Assembly (NCBI RefSeq): GCF_030814715.1
Contig: NZ_JAUSVO010000004.1
Location: 124,001 to 188,000 of the forward strand
Length of the DNA: 64,000 nucleotides
Origin: Kaistia dalseonensis
GTDB lineage: Bacteria > Pseudomonadota > Alphaproteobacteria > Rhizobiales > Kaistiaceae
Direction: 5' to 3'
Numbering within the stretch: the first letter of the stretch is position 1; each line of letters starts with the position of its first letter. Positions 15,261-23,535 of the stretch are shown in pieces. The notes beneath the pieces were generated by a model that did not search any database, was not told the DNA's origin, and saw only the letters and a list, made by a program, of their open reading frames with translations. Both the position numbers and the translations under genes were made by a program.

Positions 15261-16661
15261 TCACACATTCAGCAGCAGGAATTCGCGTTCCCACGGGCTG
15301 ATCACCTGCATGAAGGTCTCATATTCGGCCTGCTTGATCGCGCGATAGGTCGAGACGAAGCGCTTGCCGAAGATCTCGACCAGTTCCTCGCATTCCTCGA
15401 ACACCGAGACGGCTTCGAGAATGCTGCGCGGCAGGTCGATCTCGTCGGAATTGGCGGAGCCGCTGACCGGCTCGCCCGGCTTCTGGCTTTCGATCAGGCC
15501 GAGATAGCCGCAGGCGAGCGAGGCGGCGATGGCGAGATAGGGGTTGGCATCGGAGGAGGGGAGCCGGTTTTCGAGCCGACGTCCGGCCGGCGAGGAGTTC
15601 GGCACGCGGAGCCCGACCGTCCGGTTGTCATAGCCCCATTGCGTGTTGACGGGGGCGGAGGACGAGCGGACGAGCCGGCGATAGGAGTTCACATAGGGCG
15701 CCAGCATGCACATCACCGCCGGCAGATATTTCTGCGAGCCGCCGATGAAGGAGAAGAATTCCGGCGTCGGGTCGCCATCGGCGTCGGAGAAGATGTTCCG
15801 GCCCGTCTCGGCGTCGACGACCGACTGGTGGATATGCATCGCCGAGCCGGGCTCGCGCGACATCGGCTTGGCCATGAAGGTCGCGTACATGTCGTGGCGC
15901 AGCGCCGCCTCGCGGATCGTCCGCTTGAACAGGAACACCTGGTCGGCGAGCGCCAGCGGATCGCCATGCAGCAGATTGATTTCCATCTGCGCCGCGCCTT
16001 CCTCGTGGATCAGCGTGTCGATCTCGAGGCCCTGCGCTTCAGAAAAATCGTAGATGTCGTCGAAGAGATCGTCGAACTCGTTGATCGCCGCGATCGAATA
16101 GGATTGCCGCGCCGCCTCGGGCCGGCCGGAGCGGCCGGTCGGCGGCTCGAGTTGGTAGTCGGGATCGGTGTTCGGCTTGACGAGGTAGAATTCGATTTCG
16201 GGCGCGACGACCGGCTTCCAGCCCTGGTGCTGGTAGAGCTCGACCATGCGGCGCAGCACCTGGCGCGGCGCCGTTTCGACCGGCCGCCCATCGCGGTGAT
16301 AGCCGTCATGGATGATCTGGGCCGTGGGATCGCTCTCCCAGGGCACGACGGCGAGCGTCGAGAAGTCCGGCTCGAACAGGATGTCGTTGTCGGCTTCGTC
16401 GCTCTTATAGTCCTCGTCGTCGGGCGGATAGTCGCCCGTAATGGTCTGCGTCAGGATCGAACCGGGCATGGACATGGTCGGCCCGGTCAGGAACTTGCCG
16501 ACCGGCATCATCTTGCCACGCGCCACGCCAGCCTGATCGGGAACGATGCATTCGATGTCTTCGATGCCGCGGGCGCGCAGCCATTCACGGGCGTCCTCGA
16601 TCGACTTCGTACCCCTGATCGCGTCTTCGGGCGCTTTCGTGGGCTTCTTCCGTTTCGTCAC
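15261..16661 (-). CDS. puuA: Glutamine synthetase family: gamma-glutamylputrescine synthetase (PuuA/SpuI-like)
   Basis: ATP-dependent ligase expected to couple glutamate to putrescine or other polyamines. The 466-residue protein has the GS beta-grasp N-terminus (DIECIVPDQAGVARGKMMP) and catalytic domain motifs VAPEIEFYLV, EEGAAQMEINLLHGDPL, GSAMHIHQSV, NRTVGLRVP and RRLENRLPSSDANPYLA. It lacks the adenylylation-loop tyrosine motif of GlnA. Start is GTG at 16661 because AAGGAG sits 5 nt upstream; a longer reading from ATG 16688 would place that ribosome site inside the gene. First gene of the minus-strand polyamine operon. Confidence 0.92.
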   Translation of the reverse strand: MTKRKKPTKAPEDAIRGTKSIEDAREWLRARGIEDIECIVPDQAGVARGKMMPVGKFLTGPTMSMPGSILTQTITGDYPPDDEDYKSDEADNDILFEPDFSTLAVVPWESDPTAQIIHDGYHRDGRPVETAPRQVLRRMVELYQHQGWKPVVAPEIEFYLVKPNTDPDYQLEPPTGRSGRPEAARQSYSIAAINEFDDLFDDIYDFSEAQGLEIDTLIHEEGAAQMEINLLHGDPLALADQVFLFKRTIREAALRHDMYATFMAKPMSREPGSAMHIHQSVVDAETGRNIFSDADGDPTPEFFSFIGGSQKYLPAVMCMLAPYVNSYRRLVRSSSAPVNTQWGYDNRTVGLRVPNSSPAGRRLENRLPSSDANPYLAIAASLACGYLGLIESQKPGEPVSGSANSDEIDLPRSILEAVSVFEECEELVEIFGKRFVSTYRAIKQAEYETFMQVISPWEREFLLLNV

Positions 16662-16868
16662 GGTTTCTCCTTGGGCTAACGCCAGCATGACAGGGGAAGT
16701 GTCGTCACGGTCACGCCGAAGTCAACTGTGACGGGTGCGTCAGCAAGAGTGCGGCGTCGCAGCATGAATCTGTTGAGCAAATCGGCAAAGCCTCATAACG
16801 TCTAAAAAAGAGGCCTGTCCAAAGCCGTCCCAGGCCGTCGATCCGGCATCACTGCAGAGGGTGAACTG
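16662..16868. promoter_or_regulatory. Divergent promoter region between puuA and potF
   Basis: This 207-bp gap must carry both promoters of the polyamine locus. CGTCAC (16703-16708) and GTGACG (16728-16733) are inverted arms that could form a regulator site, with further GTCAC/TGACG half-sites nearby. GGCCTG (16812-16817) and CAGGCC (16831-16836) form a hairpin after an A-run close to the potF start. No dedicated regulator gene (PuuR-like) is present in the window. Confidence 0.5.
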
Positions 16869-17966
16869 ATGAAGACGATATTGAGCCGCGTGGTTCTGTC
16901 CGCGGCGATGCTTGTCGGTGGCTCCGTGCTGGCCATGGCCGCCGACAAGGAAGTCCACATCTACAACTGGTCGGACTATATCGATCCGACCATCCTGGAG
17001 GATTTCACCAAGCAGACCGGGATCAAGGTCGTCTACGACGTCTATGATTCCAACGAGATGGTCGAGACCAAGATGCTGGCGGGCGGCTCGGGCTACGACA
17101 TCGTCGTGCCGACCGATCGCAACATGCAGCGCCTGATCCAGGCCGGCGTGTTCCAGCCGCTCGACAAGTCGAAGATCCCGAACCTGCAATATGCCTGGCC
17201 GGAGATCTACAAGCGCCTCGAGACCTATGATCCCGGCAACCAATATGCCGTGAACTACATGTGGGGCACCACCGGCATTGGCTACAACAAGAAGCTGATC
17301 GCCGATCGCATGGCCGATGCGCCGGTCAATTCGATGGACATGATCTTCAAGCCGGAAGTCGCGGCGAAGTTCGCCGATTGCGGCATCTATGTCCTCGATT
17401 CGGCCGACGACGTCATGCCGGCGGCGCTCAACTATCTCGGCCTGCCGCCCGATTCGAAGGAGACCGCCGATCTCGAAAAGGCCGCGGCGCTGATCGAATC
17501 CGTCCGCCCCTATATCCGCAAGTTCCATTCCTCGGAGTTCATCGAGGCGCTCGCCAATGGCGATGCCTGCATCGCCTTCGGCTTCTCCGGCGATATCCTC
17601 CAGGCGCGCGACCGCGCCGCCGAGGCCAAGAACGGCGTCGAGATCGCCTATTCGATCCCGAAGGAAGGCGCGCTGCTCTGGATGGATTCGATGGTCGTGC
17701 CGAAGGATGCGCCGAATGCGGACGCCGCCTTCGCCTTCATCAACTATATCCAGACGCCGCAGGTGATCGCCAAGGCGACGGATTACGTGAACTATCCGAA
17801 CGGCAATCTGGAATCGCAGAAATACGTCAATCCGGACATTCTGAAGGACACGTCGATCTATCCGGACCCGACGACGCTCTCCCATCTCTACACGACGACG
17901 CCGAACGATCCGAAGGTCCAGCGCGTGCTGACGCGTCTCTGGACGAAGGTGAAGACCGGCAGCTAA
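16869..17966 (+). CDS. potF: Polyamine ABC transporter substrate-binding protein (PotF/SpuD-SpuE-like)
   Basis: Periplasmic receptor delivering putrescine or spermidine to the PotGHI importer. Signal peptide MKTILSRVVLSAAMLVGGSV... ends AMA about residue 24. The mature protein starts KEVHIYNWSDYIDP, the polyamine-site motif, and continues with YDVYDSNEMVETKMLAGGSGYDIVVP, FHSSEFIEALANGDACIAFG and C-terminal TRLWTKVKTG, all close to E. coli PotF. Two site residues differ from PotF: the conserved Trp of GWxGD is F239, and W271 replaces a Phe (LLWMDS), as in spermidine-preferring SpuE. Substrate preference may therefore lean to spermidine (inference). Confidence 0.94.
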   Translation: MKTILSRVVLSAAMLVGGSVLAMAADKEVHIYNWSDYIDPTILEDFTKQTGIKVVYDVYDSNEMVETKMLAGGSGYDIVVPTDRNMQRLIQAGVFQPLDKSKIPNLQYAWPEIYKRLETYDPGNQYAVNYMWGTTGIGYNKKLIADRMADAPVNSMDMIFKPEVAAKFADCGIYVLDSADDVMPAALNYLGLPPDSKETADLEKAAALIESVRPYIRKFHSSEFIEALANGDACIAFGFSGDILQARDRAAEAKNGVEIAYSIPKEGALLWMDSMVVPKDAPNADAAFAFINYIQTPQVIAKATDYVNYPNGNLESQKYVNPDILKDTSIYPDPTTLSHLYTTTPNDPKVQRVLTRLWTKVKTGS

Positions 17967-17976
17967 GATCGCTTCG

Positions 17977-18004
17977 CGGGCCCGGCATAGACCGGGCCCG
18001 TTTC
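17977..18004 (+). terminator. Intercistronic hairpin between potF and potG
   Basis: CGGGCCCGG (17977-17985), a 6-nt loop CATAGA, and CCGGGCCCG (17992-18000) form a perfect 9-bp stem followed by TTTC. It is a likely partial terminator or RNA-stability element keeping the binding protein more abundant than the membrane subunits. Confidence 0.8.
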
Positions 18005-18057
18005 ATATCGGGGGCAGGATCTCAGGCGGGATCCGAGGGCAAGAAGGCTGATAGGCG

Positions 18058-19209
18058 ATGGCAGCTAAAGCGATCGGGCCGGTCCGGCGATCCTTTGCAC
18101 CGTGGAATGATCCGAACGCGAAGCCATTCATCGAATTCAGGAACGTCACCAAGACATTCGGCGATTTCACCGCCGTCGATGATCTCTCGCTCGGCATTTA
18201 CGAGCGCGAGTTCTTCGCGCTGCTCGGGCCGTCGGGCTGCGGCAAGACCACCTTGATGCGCATGGTCGCGGGCTTCGAGGAGCCGACCAGGGGGCATGTC
18301 CTGCTCGATGGGCAGGACCTCGTCGGTATTCCGCCCTACAGGCGGCCGACCAACATGATGTTCCAGTCCTATGCGCTGTTTCCGCACATGTCGGTCTGGG
18401 AGAATATCGCCTTCGGGCTCAAGCAGGACGGCATGCCCAAGGCCGATATCGTGGCGCGCGTCGACGAGATGCTTACCCTCGTCAAGCTCGAGCAGTTCGC
18501 CAAGCGCAAGCCGCACCAGCTTTCCGGCGGCCAGCGCCAGCGCGTGGCGCTCGCCCGCTCGCTCGCCAAGAAGCCCAAGGTGCTGCTGCTCGACGAACCG
18601 CTCGGCGCGCTCGACAAGAAGCTGCGCGAGGAGACCCAGTTCGAACTGACCGACCTGCAGATGCGGCTCGGCATGACCTTCCTGATCGTGACGCACGACC
18701 AGGAAGAGGCCATGACCGTTGCCGACCGCATCGCCGTGATGGACCGTGGCAAGATCATCCAGATCGCGACGCCGGCAGAGATCTACGAGCAGCCCAATTC
18801 GCGCTATGTCGCGGACTTCATCGGCGACATCAATCTGCTGGAAGGGCGGCTTTCGAGTGTGGGAGCCGGCGGCGCCAAGCTCGAATGCGTCGGCACGGGC
18901 GCGACCGTCGATGTCGCGCAGGATGTCTCTGCCCGTGTCGGCGACCAGGCCTGGTTCGCCATCCGGCCGGAAAAGGTCACGATCTCGCTGACGCCGCCGG
19001 CCGATCCGAACGTCAATGCCGTCTCGGGCGAGGTCTGGGATATCGGCTATCTCGGCGATGTCTCGATCTACCATGTTCGTCTGGCGACAGGCGCGACCGT
19101 CAAGTCGACCATCACCAACACGACCCGCCTGGTCGAGCGCCCGATCACATGGGAAGACAAGGTGTGGCTGAGCTGGACCCGCGATGGCGGCGTCGTGCTG
19201 ACGCGGTAG
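18058..19209 (+). CDS. potG: Polyamine ABC transporter ATPase (PotG-like)
   Basis: Cytoplasmic ATPase of the polyamine importer, 383 residues. Walker A is GPSGCGKTT (about residues 58-66), Q-loop FQSYALFPHMSVWENIAFGL, signature LSGGQRQRVALARSLA, Walker B LLLDEPLGALD and switch VTHDQEEAM. The C-terminal about 110 residues form the TOBE/MOI regulatory domain (AWFAIRPEKVTISL, GEVWDIGYLGDVSIYHV). It begins 91 bp after potF beyond a hairpin and is followed at 10 bp by potH. Confidence 0.94.
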   Translation: MAAKAIGPVRRSFAPWNDPNAKPFIEFRNVTKTFGDFTAVDDLSLGIYEREFFALLGPSGCGKTTLMRMVAGFEEPTRGHVLLDGQDLVGIPPYRRPTNMMFQSYALFPHMSVWENIAFGLKQDGMPKADIVARVDEMLTLVKLEQFAKRKPHQLSGGQRQRVALARSLAKKPKVLLLDEPLGALDKKLREETQFELTDLQMRLGMTFLIVTHDQEEAMTVADRIAVMDRGKIIQIATPAEIYEQPNSRYVADFIGDINLLEGRLSSVGAGGAKLECVGTGATVDVAQDVSARVGDQAWFAIRPEKVTISLTPPADPNVNAVSGEVWDIGYLGDVSIYHVRLATGATVKSTITNTTRLVERPITWEDKVWLSWTRDGGVVLTR

Positions 19210-19219
19210 GGGGAACCTC

Positions 19220-20182
19220 ATGGCCGTGACCGATACCCAGCCGACACCGCCGCCCGGTATTGCGGCCCCCGCCGCTCTCGCAAAGCGGGGCCGGCTCCGC
19301 TGGCTCGTGGTCGCGATTCCCTATGTCTGGATGCTGCTTCTCTTCCTGGTGCCGTTCTTCATCGTCGTGAAGATCTCCTTCTCGACGACGGCGATCGCAT
19401 TGCCGCCCTATACGCCGGTGTTCGACCTTTCCGGCGGCCTCTCCGGCATCTGGGACAGCGTCAAGGAATTCACCTTCGACAATTACGTCTTCCTCACGGA
19501 AGATTCGCTCTATTGGCGCTCCTATCTCACCAGCCTGCGCATCGCCTTCGTCTCGACCGTGCTGATCCTGATCGTCGCCTATCCGATCGCCTATGGCATG
19601 GCACGCGCCCGCAAGGAATGGCGCCCCTCGCTCCTGATGCTGGTGATCCTGCCGTTCTGGACCTCGTTCCTGATCCGCGTCTATGCGTGGATCGGCATCC
19701 TGAAGCAGGAAGGCCTGCTCAACCAGTTCCTGCTTTGGCTCGGCGTCATCGACAAGCCGCTGGTGATCATGTCGACAGACTGGGCGGTCTATATCGGCAT
19801 CGTCTATTCCTATTTGCCCTTCATGATCCTGCCGCTCTATGCGGCGCTCGAGAAAATGGACGAAACCCTGCTCGAGGCGGCGGCTGATCTCGGCTGCCCG
19901 CCGATCCAGGCTTTCTGGAAGATCACCTTTCCGCTCTCCCTGCCCGGCGTCGTCGCCGGCTGCTTCCTCGTCTTCATTCCCGTCGTCGGCGAGTTCGTGA
20001 TCCCGGACCTGCTCGGCGGCTCCAACACGATCATGATCGGGCGGACGCTCTGGAACGAATTCTTCAATAACAGGGACTGGCCGGTCGCCTCGGCGGTGGC
20101 CGTCATCCTGCTGCTGATCCTCGTGATCCCGATCGTCTATTTCCAGAACCAGCAGCAAAAAGAAGCGGAGAAGGCACGATGA
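19220..20182 (+). CDS. potH: Polyamine ABC transporter permease (PotH-like)
   Basis: Inner-membrane permease, 320 residues, about six membrane segments. The first segment (about residues 29-51, WLVVAIPYVWMLLLFLVPFFIV) is followed by a periplasmic loop typical of PotB/PotH. The EAA cytoplasmic loop appears as EAAADLGCPPIQAFWKITFPLSLPG. It partners with PotI and the PotG ATPase. The gene starts 10 bp after potG and its stop overlaps the potI start (ATGA). Confidence 0.94.
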   Translation: MAVTDTQPTPPPGIAAPAALAKRGRLRWLVVAIPYVWMLLLFLVPFFIVVKISFSTTAIALPPYTPVFDLSGGLSGIWDSVKEFTFDNYVFLTEDSLYWRSYLTSLRIAFVSTVLILIVAYPIAYGMARARKEWRPSLLMLVILPFWTSFLIRVYAWIGILKQEGLLNQFLLWLGVIDKPLVIMSTDWAVYIGIVYSYLPFMILPLYAALEKMDETLLEAAADLGCPPIQAFWKITFPLSLPGVVAGCFLVFIPVVGEFVIPDLLGGSNTIMIGRTLWNEFFNNRDWPVASAVAVILLLILVIPIVYFQNQQQKEAEKAR

Positions 20183-20997
20183 GACGCGGCCCCTCCTGGT
20201 TCAACGTCACCTCGATCACGCTCGGCTTCGCGTTTCTCTACATCCCGATCATCATCCTGGTGATCTATTCGTTCAACGAATCCAAGCTCGTCACCGTCTG
20301 GGCCGGCTTCTCGACCAAATGGTACGTGTCGATGCTGAGCAATCAGAGCCTGCTCGACGCCGCCTGGGTCACGGTCCGCATCGCGCTGCTGACGGCGACG
20401 CTCGCCACGATCCTCGGCACGCTGGCGGCGCTGACGCTGGTCCGCTATGGCCGCTTCCATGGCCGCACGCTGTTCTCCGGCATGGTCTATGCGCCGCTCG
20501 TCATGCCCGACGTGATCACGGGCCTGTCGCTCCTGCTGCTCTTCGTCGCCATCGGCTTCGATCGCGGCTTCTGGACCGTCGTGATCGCGCATGTCACCTT
20601 CACCATGTGCTTCGTCACGGTGGTGGTGCAGTCGCGTCTCGTGACCTTCGACATGAGCCTCGAAGAGGCCGCGCTCGATCTCGGCGCCACCCCCGCCAAG
20701 ACGTTCTTCGCCGTGACGCTGCCGCTGATCCTGCCGGGCGTCGTCGCCGGCTGGATGCTGGCCTTCACGCTGTCGCTCGACGATCTCGTGATCGCGAGCT
20801 TCACGACCGGACCGGGCGCGACGACCCTGCCGATGAAGATCTACAGCCAGGTGCGCCTCGGCGTGACGCCGGAGATCAACGCTGTCTGTACGGTGCTGAT
20901 CGCCATCGTCACGACCGGCGTGCTGATCGCCTCGATCGTGACGAAGCGCCGCGAGGTCGAGCGCCAGCGTGCGGAGCGGCTCGCGATCCAGGGGTAA
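20179..20997 (+). CDS. potI: Polyamine ABC transporter permease (PotI-like)
   Basis: Second inner-membrane permease, 272 residues, six predicted membrane segments. The EAA loop is EAALDLGATPAKTFFAVTLPLILPG, followed by GWMLAFTLSLDDLVIASFTTGPGATTLPMKI, strongly characteristic of PotC/PotI. ATG overlaps the potH stop. The operon ends here at a small hairpin (20996-21013). Confidence 0.94.
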   Translation: MRRGPSWFNVTSITLGFAFLYIPIIILVIYSFNESKLVTVWAGFSTKWYVSMLSNQSLLDAAWVTVRIALLTATLATILGTLAALTLVRYGRFHGRTLFSGMVYAPLVMPDVITGLSLLLLFVAIGFDRGFWTVVIAHVTFTMCFVTVVVQSRLVTFDMSLEEAALDLGATPAKTFFAVTLPLILPGVVAGWMLAFTLSLDDLVIASFTTGPGATTLPMKIYSQVRLGVTPEINAVCTVLIAIVTTGVLIASIVTKRREVERQRAERLAIQG

Positions 20998-21013
20998 GGC
21001 GCGATCCGCCTTT
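20996..21013 (+). terminator. Hairpin after potI
   Basis: AAGGCG (20996-21001), loop CGATC, CGCCTT (21007-21012) plus T, beginning in the potI stop codon. It is a short stem with a weak T tract, so it may be only a modest terminator. Confidence 0.45.
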
Positions 21014-21036
21014 CCCGTCATTGATGGCCTGCTTAA

Positions 21037-21050
21037 ATTATCCGGGTAAT
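21037..21050. promoter_or_regulatory. Imperfect palindrome upstream of DUF2239 gene
   Basis: ATTATCCGGGTAAT matches its reverse complement at 12 of 14 positions and lies 58 bp before the gene at 21108 in the only AT-rich part of that gap. It is a possible operator or promoter-overlapping site; the regulator is unknown. Confidence 0.4.
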
Positions 21051-21107
21051 ATTGACTTCGTGGCGGGCCCGGCCTAGATCGTTGTCCATGGCAGGCGGAG
21101 ATCGGTC

Positions 21108-21698
21108 ATGATCGACGAGAACACACAATGCACCGCGTTTCAGGGCTGGCGGCGGATCGCCTCGGGGCTCCTCTCCGATGTCGCGCTGAAGGCGAAGGCC
21201 GTCCTCGATCAGGGCGATGCCCTCGCCGTCACGATCTTCGACGACGAGACCAGCCGGCCGATCGAGGTCGATTTCCGCGGCACGGCCGATGATGTCCGCC
21301 GTCGCCTGAAGGCCAAGGCCGCCGATGAGACGGTCGCCGTGCCCGAGCAGCCGCGCGGGCCCGGGCGGCCGAAGCTCGGCGTGGTGGCGCGCGAGGTGAC
21401 ATTGCTGCCGCGCCATTGGGATTGGCTGAACGCACAGCCCGGCGGCGCCTCCGTCGCGCTGCGCCGGCTGGTCGAGGATGCCCGGCGCGCCCATGAAGGC
21501 CGCGACCGCATTCGCCAGGCGCAGGATGCCGCCAATCGCTTCATGATGACGATGGCGGGCGATCTTCCCGGCTTCGAGGAAGCGGCCCGCGCCCTCTTCG
21601 CCGGTGATCGGGCGCGCTTCGATGAACGTATAGAGGCGTGGCCGCCGGATGTGCGCAATTATGCGCGTGAACTTGCGGCCCCCGCCTTCGCCAACTGA
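21108..21698 (+). CDS. DUF2239 family protein
   Basis: A 196-residue soluble protein matching DUF2239. It has an N-terminal domain (AFQGWRRIASGLLSDVALKAK ... TIFDDETSRPIEVDFRGT) and a conserved GRPKLGVVAREVTLLPRHWDWLNAQPGGASVALRRLVEDARR segment. That segment resembles a small DNA-binding or toxin-antitoxin-like helical motif, followed by a charged helical tail. Function is not established. It precedes the MATE gene by 16 bp, so the two may be co-transcribed, with an operator-like palindrome upstream. Confidence 0.85.
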   Translation: MIDENTQCTAFQGWRRIASGLLSDVALKAKAVLDQGDALAVTIFDDETSRPIEVDFRGTADDVRRRLKAKAADETVAVPEQPRGPGRPKLGVVAREVTLLPRHWDWLNAQPGGASVALRRLVEDARRAHEGRDRIRQAQDAANRFMMTMAGDLPGFEEAARALFAGDRARFDERIEAWPPDVRNYARELAAPAFAN

Positions 21699-21714
21699 CG
21701 GAAATTCCCAGATC

Positions 21715-23079
21715 ATGTCTGAACGGCGTTTGCTGCCGGAGGGTCCTCTCTGGAAGACCTTCCTGATCTTTCTCGGGCCGATGATGCTGAGCAATGTGCT
21801 CCAGGCGCTGTCGGGCACGGTCAACAACATCTATCTCGGGCAGATGATCGGCGTGAACGCCCTCGCGGCCGTCTCCGCTTTCTTCCCGATCCTGTTCCTG
21901 TTCATCTCCTTCATCATCGGCCTCGGCGCGGGTGCCTCGGTGCTGATTGGCCAGGCCTATGGCGCGAAGGAATATGACAGCGTCAAGGCTGTCGCGGGCA
22001 CGACGCTGACCGTGGCGATCCTGTTCGGCATCCTGGTCGCGATCTTCGGCGGCTTCTTCACCACGCCACTGCTGGCCGCCGTCGGCACGCCGCCGGACAT
22101 CCTGCCGGATTCCACCGCCTATGCCCGCATCATGCTGATCGCGATGCCGGGCCTGTTCGTCTTCCTGCTGACGACGGCGATGATGCGCGGCGTGGGTGAT
22201 ACGGTCACGCCGCTCTACGCGCTCGCCTTGTCGACGGCGATCGGACTCGTCGTCACGCCGGCGCTGATCGAGGGCTGGTTCGGCTTGCCCCGGCTCGGCA
22301 TTGTGTCCGGGGCCTGCGCCTCAGTCCTGTCCTTCACGCTCGCGATGATCTGGCTCGCTTGGTATCTGCGCCGGCGCGGCCATCCGCTCGCGCCCGATGC
22401 GACACTTATCCGCGCGCTTCGGGTCGATCGGAAGATCCTCGGTTCCGTGCTCAGGATCGGCCTGCCGACCGGCGTCCAGCTGATCCTGGTCTCGCTCGCC
22501 GAGGTGGCGGTGCTTTCGCTCGTCAACGGCTTCGGATCGGAGGCGACGGCAGCCTATGGCACGGTCAATCAGGTGGTGAGCTATGTCCAGTTCCCGGCCA
22601 TATCGATCGCCATCACCGCCTCGATTTTCGGGGCCCAGGCAATCGGTGCCGGCCGTGCCGACCGCCTCGGCGCGATCACGCGGACGGGCATCGTGCTGAC
22701 CCTGATCATCACCGGCGCCCTGATCGCGCTGGTCTATCTGTTCTCGCGCGTGATCATCGGCTTCTTCCTGACCAGCCCGCCCGTGCTGGAACTGGCGCAG
22801 AGCCTGCTGCACATCACGCTCTGGAGCTATGTGCTCTTCGGCCTCGCATCTGTCATCTCGGGTGTGATGCGCGCGAGCGGCACGGTGCTGGTTCCGATGC
22901 TGATCTCGATCTTCGCGATCATCGGCGTGGAGGTGCCTGTCGCCTATGTCCTGTCGCGCGCGATCGGCATAGATGGCGTCTGGATCGCCTATCCGGTGGC
23001 CTTTGCTGCGATGCTGATCATGCAGGGCGGCTATTACTGGTTCTTCTGGCGCAAGAAGACCATCACGCGGCTGATCTGA
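21715..23079 (+). CDS. MATE family efflux transporter
   Basis: Multidrug/toxin exporter of the inner membrane driven by Na+ or H+. The 454-residue product has about twelve membrane segments in two pseudo-symmetric halves, beginning FLIFLGPMMLSNVLQALSGTVNNIYLGQMIG, with the second half starting near ILGSVLRIGLPTGVQLILVSLAEVAVLSLVNGFG. Length is normal for the family. Start 21715 is preferred over an in-frame ATG 66 bp upstream because it gives the usual short cytoplasmic N-terminus and avoids overlap with DUF2239. Its end lies 3 bp from the convergent heavy-metal-sensor gene. Confidence 0.93.
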   Translation: MSERRLLPEGPLWKTFLIFLGPMMLSNVLQALSGTVNNIYLGQMIGVNALAAVSAFFPILFLFISFIIGLGAGASVLIGQAYGAKEYDSVKAVAGTTLTVAILFGILVAIFGGFFTTPLLAAVGTPPDILPDSTAYARIMLIAMPGLFVFLLTTAMMRGVGDTVTPLYALALSTAIGLVVTPALIEGWFGLPRLGIVSGACASVLSFTLAMIWLAWYLRRRGHPLAPDATLIRALRVDRKILGSVLRIGLPTGVQLILVSLAEVAVLSLVNGFGSEATAAYGTVNQVVSYVQFPAISIAITASIFGAQAIGAGRADRLGAITRTGIVLTLIITGALIALVYLFSRVIIGFFLTSPPVLELAQSLLHITLWSYVLFGLASVISGVMRASGTVLVPMLISIFAIIGVEVPVAYVLSRAIGIDGVWIAYPVAFAAMLIMQGGYYWFFWRKKTITRLI

Positions 23080-23082
23080 GCG

Positions 23083-23535
23083 CTATCGCCTGCGCCCCGG
23101 CGGCTCGATCGCGGCGCGGGTCTCCGGCGTCGCCTTTTCCAGCGCGTCGACGATCGCGTCCTGGCCGATCTCCGACGTCGCGGCGAGCTTGCCGCGCAAA
23201 TCGGCGAAGGCGGCTCTGACTGCATCGGCATTGAAGGGTTCGGCGCGCATGGCGGCGAACAAGGCGAGGCGGGCATCGCGGACGCCACGGCTGGCCGAGC
23301 GGAGGTCGTCCTTGCGCTGATCGAGCGCCGCCGTGATGCCTCGCCTCAGATCGGGCGGCAGAGAGCGGGCCCCGAGCGTGACCAGCCGCTCGGCACCGAC
23401 GGGGCGATCACGCTGGCCGACGAAGCCGGACGCGATATAGCCGATGCCGACAAAGTTCAGCAGAAGTGAAACAGCGAGGACCGCGACCAGCGCAAGCGCG
23501 GAGCGACCGGAAAAGGCGAGGCCGGAGACGTTCAT
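23083..23535 (-). CDS. Periplasmic heavy-metal-sensor-like protein (anchored)
   Basis: A 150-residue protein with one N-terminal membrane segment (about residues 12-34, ALALVAVLAVSLLLNFVGIGYIA) and a helical periplasmic domain. The domain contains LPPDLRRGITAALDQRKDDLRSASRGVRDARLAL, matching the heavy-metal-resistance/CpxP-Spy-like group commonly annotated as periplasmic heavy metal sensor. It overlaps the upstream anti-sigma-like gene by 4 bp and is the last gene of a sigma-factor operon, suggesting that it monitors an envelope signal for the sigma factor. The actual ligand is unknown. Confidence 0.82.
   Translation of the reverse strand: MNVSGLAFSGRSALALVAVLAVSLLLNFVGIGYIASGFVGQRDRPVGAERLVTLGARSLPPDLRRGITAALDQRKDDLRSASRGVRDARLALFAAMRAEPFNADAVRAAFADLRGKLAATSEIGQDAIVDALEKATPETRAAIEPPGRRR

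Noticed and set aside
14649-16679. 676-codon open frame on plus strand opposite puuA/spuC
   Set aside because: Antisense shadow of two recognisable enzymes; its own translation resembles no family.
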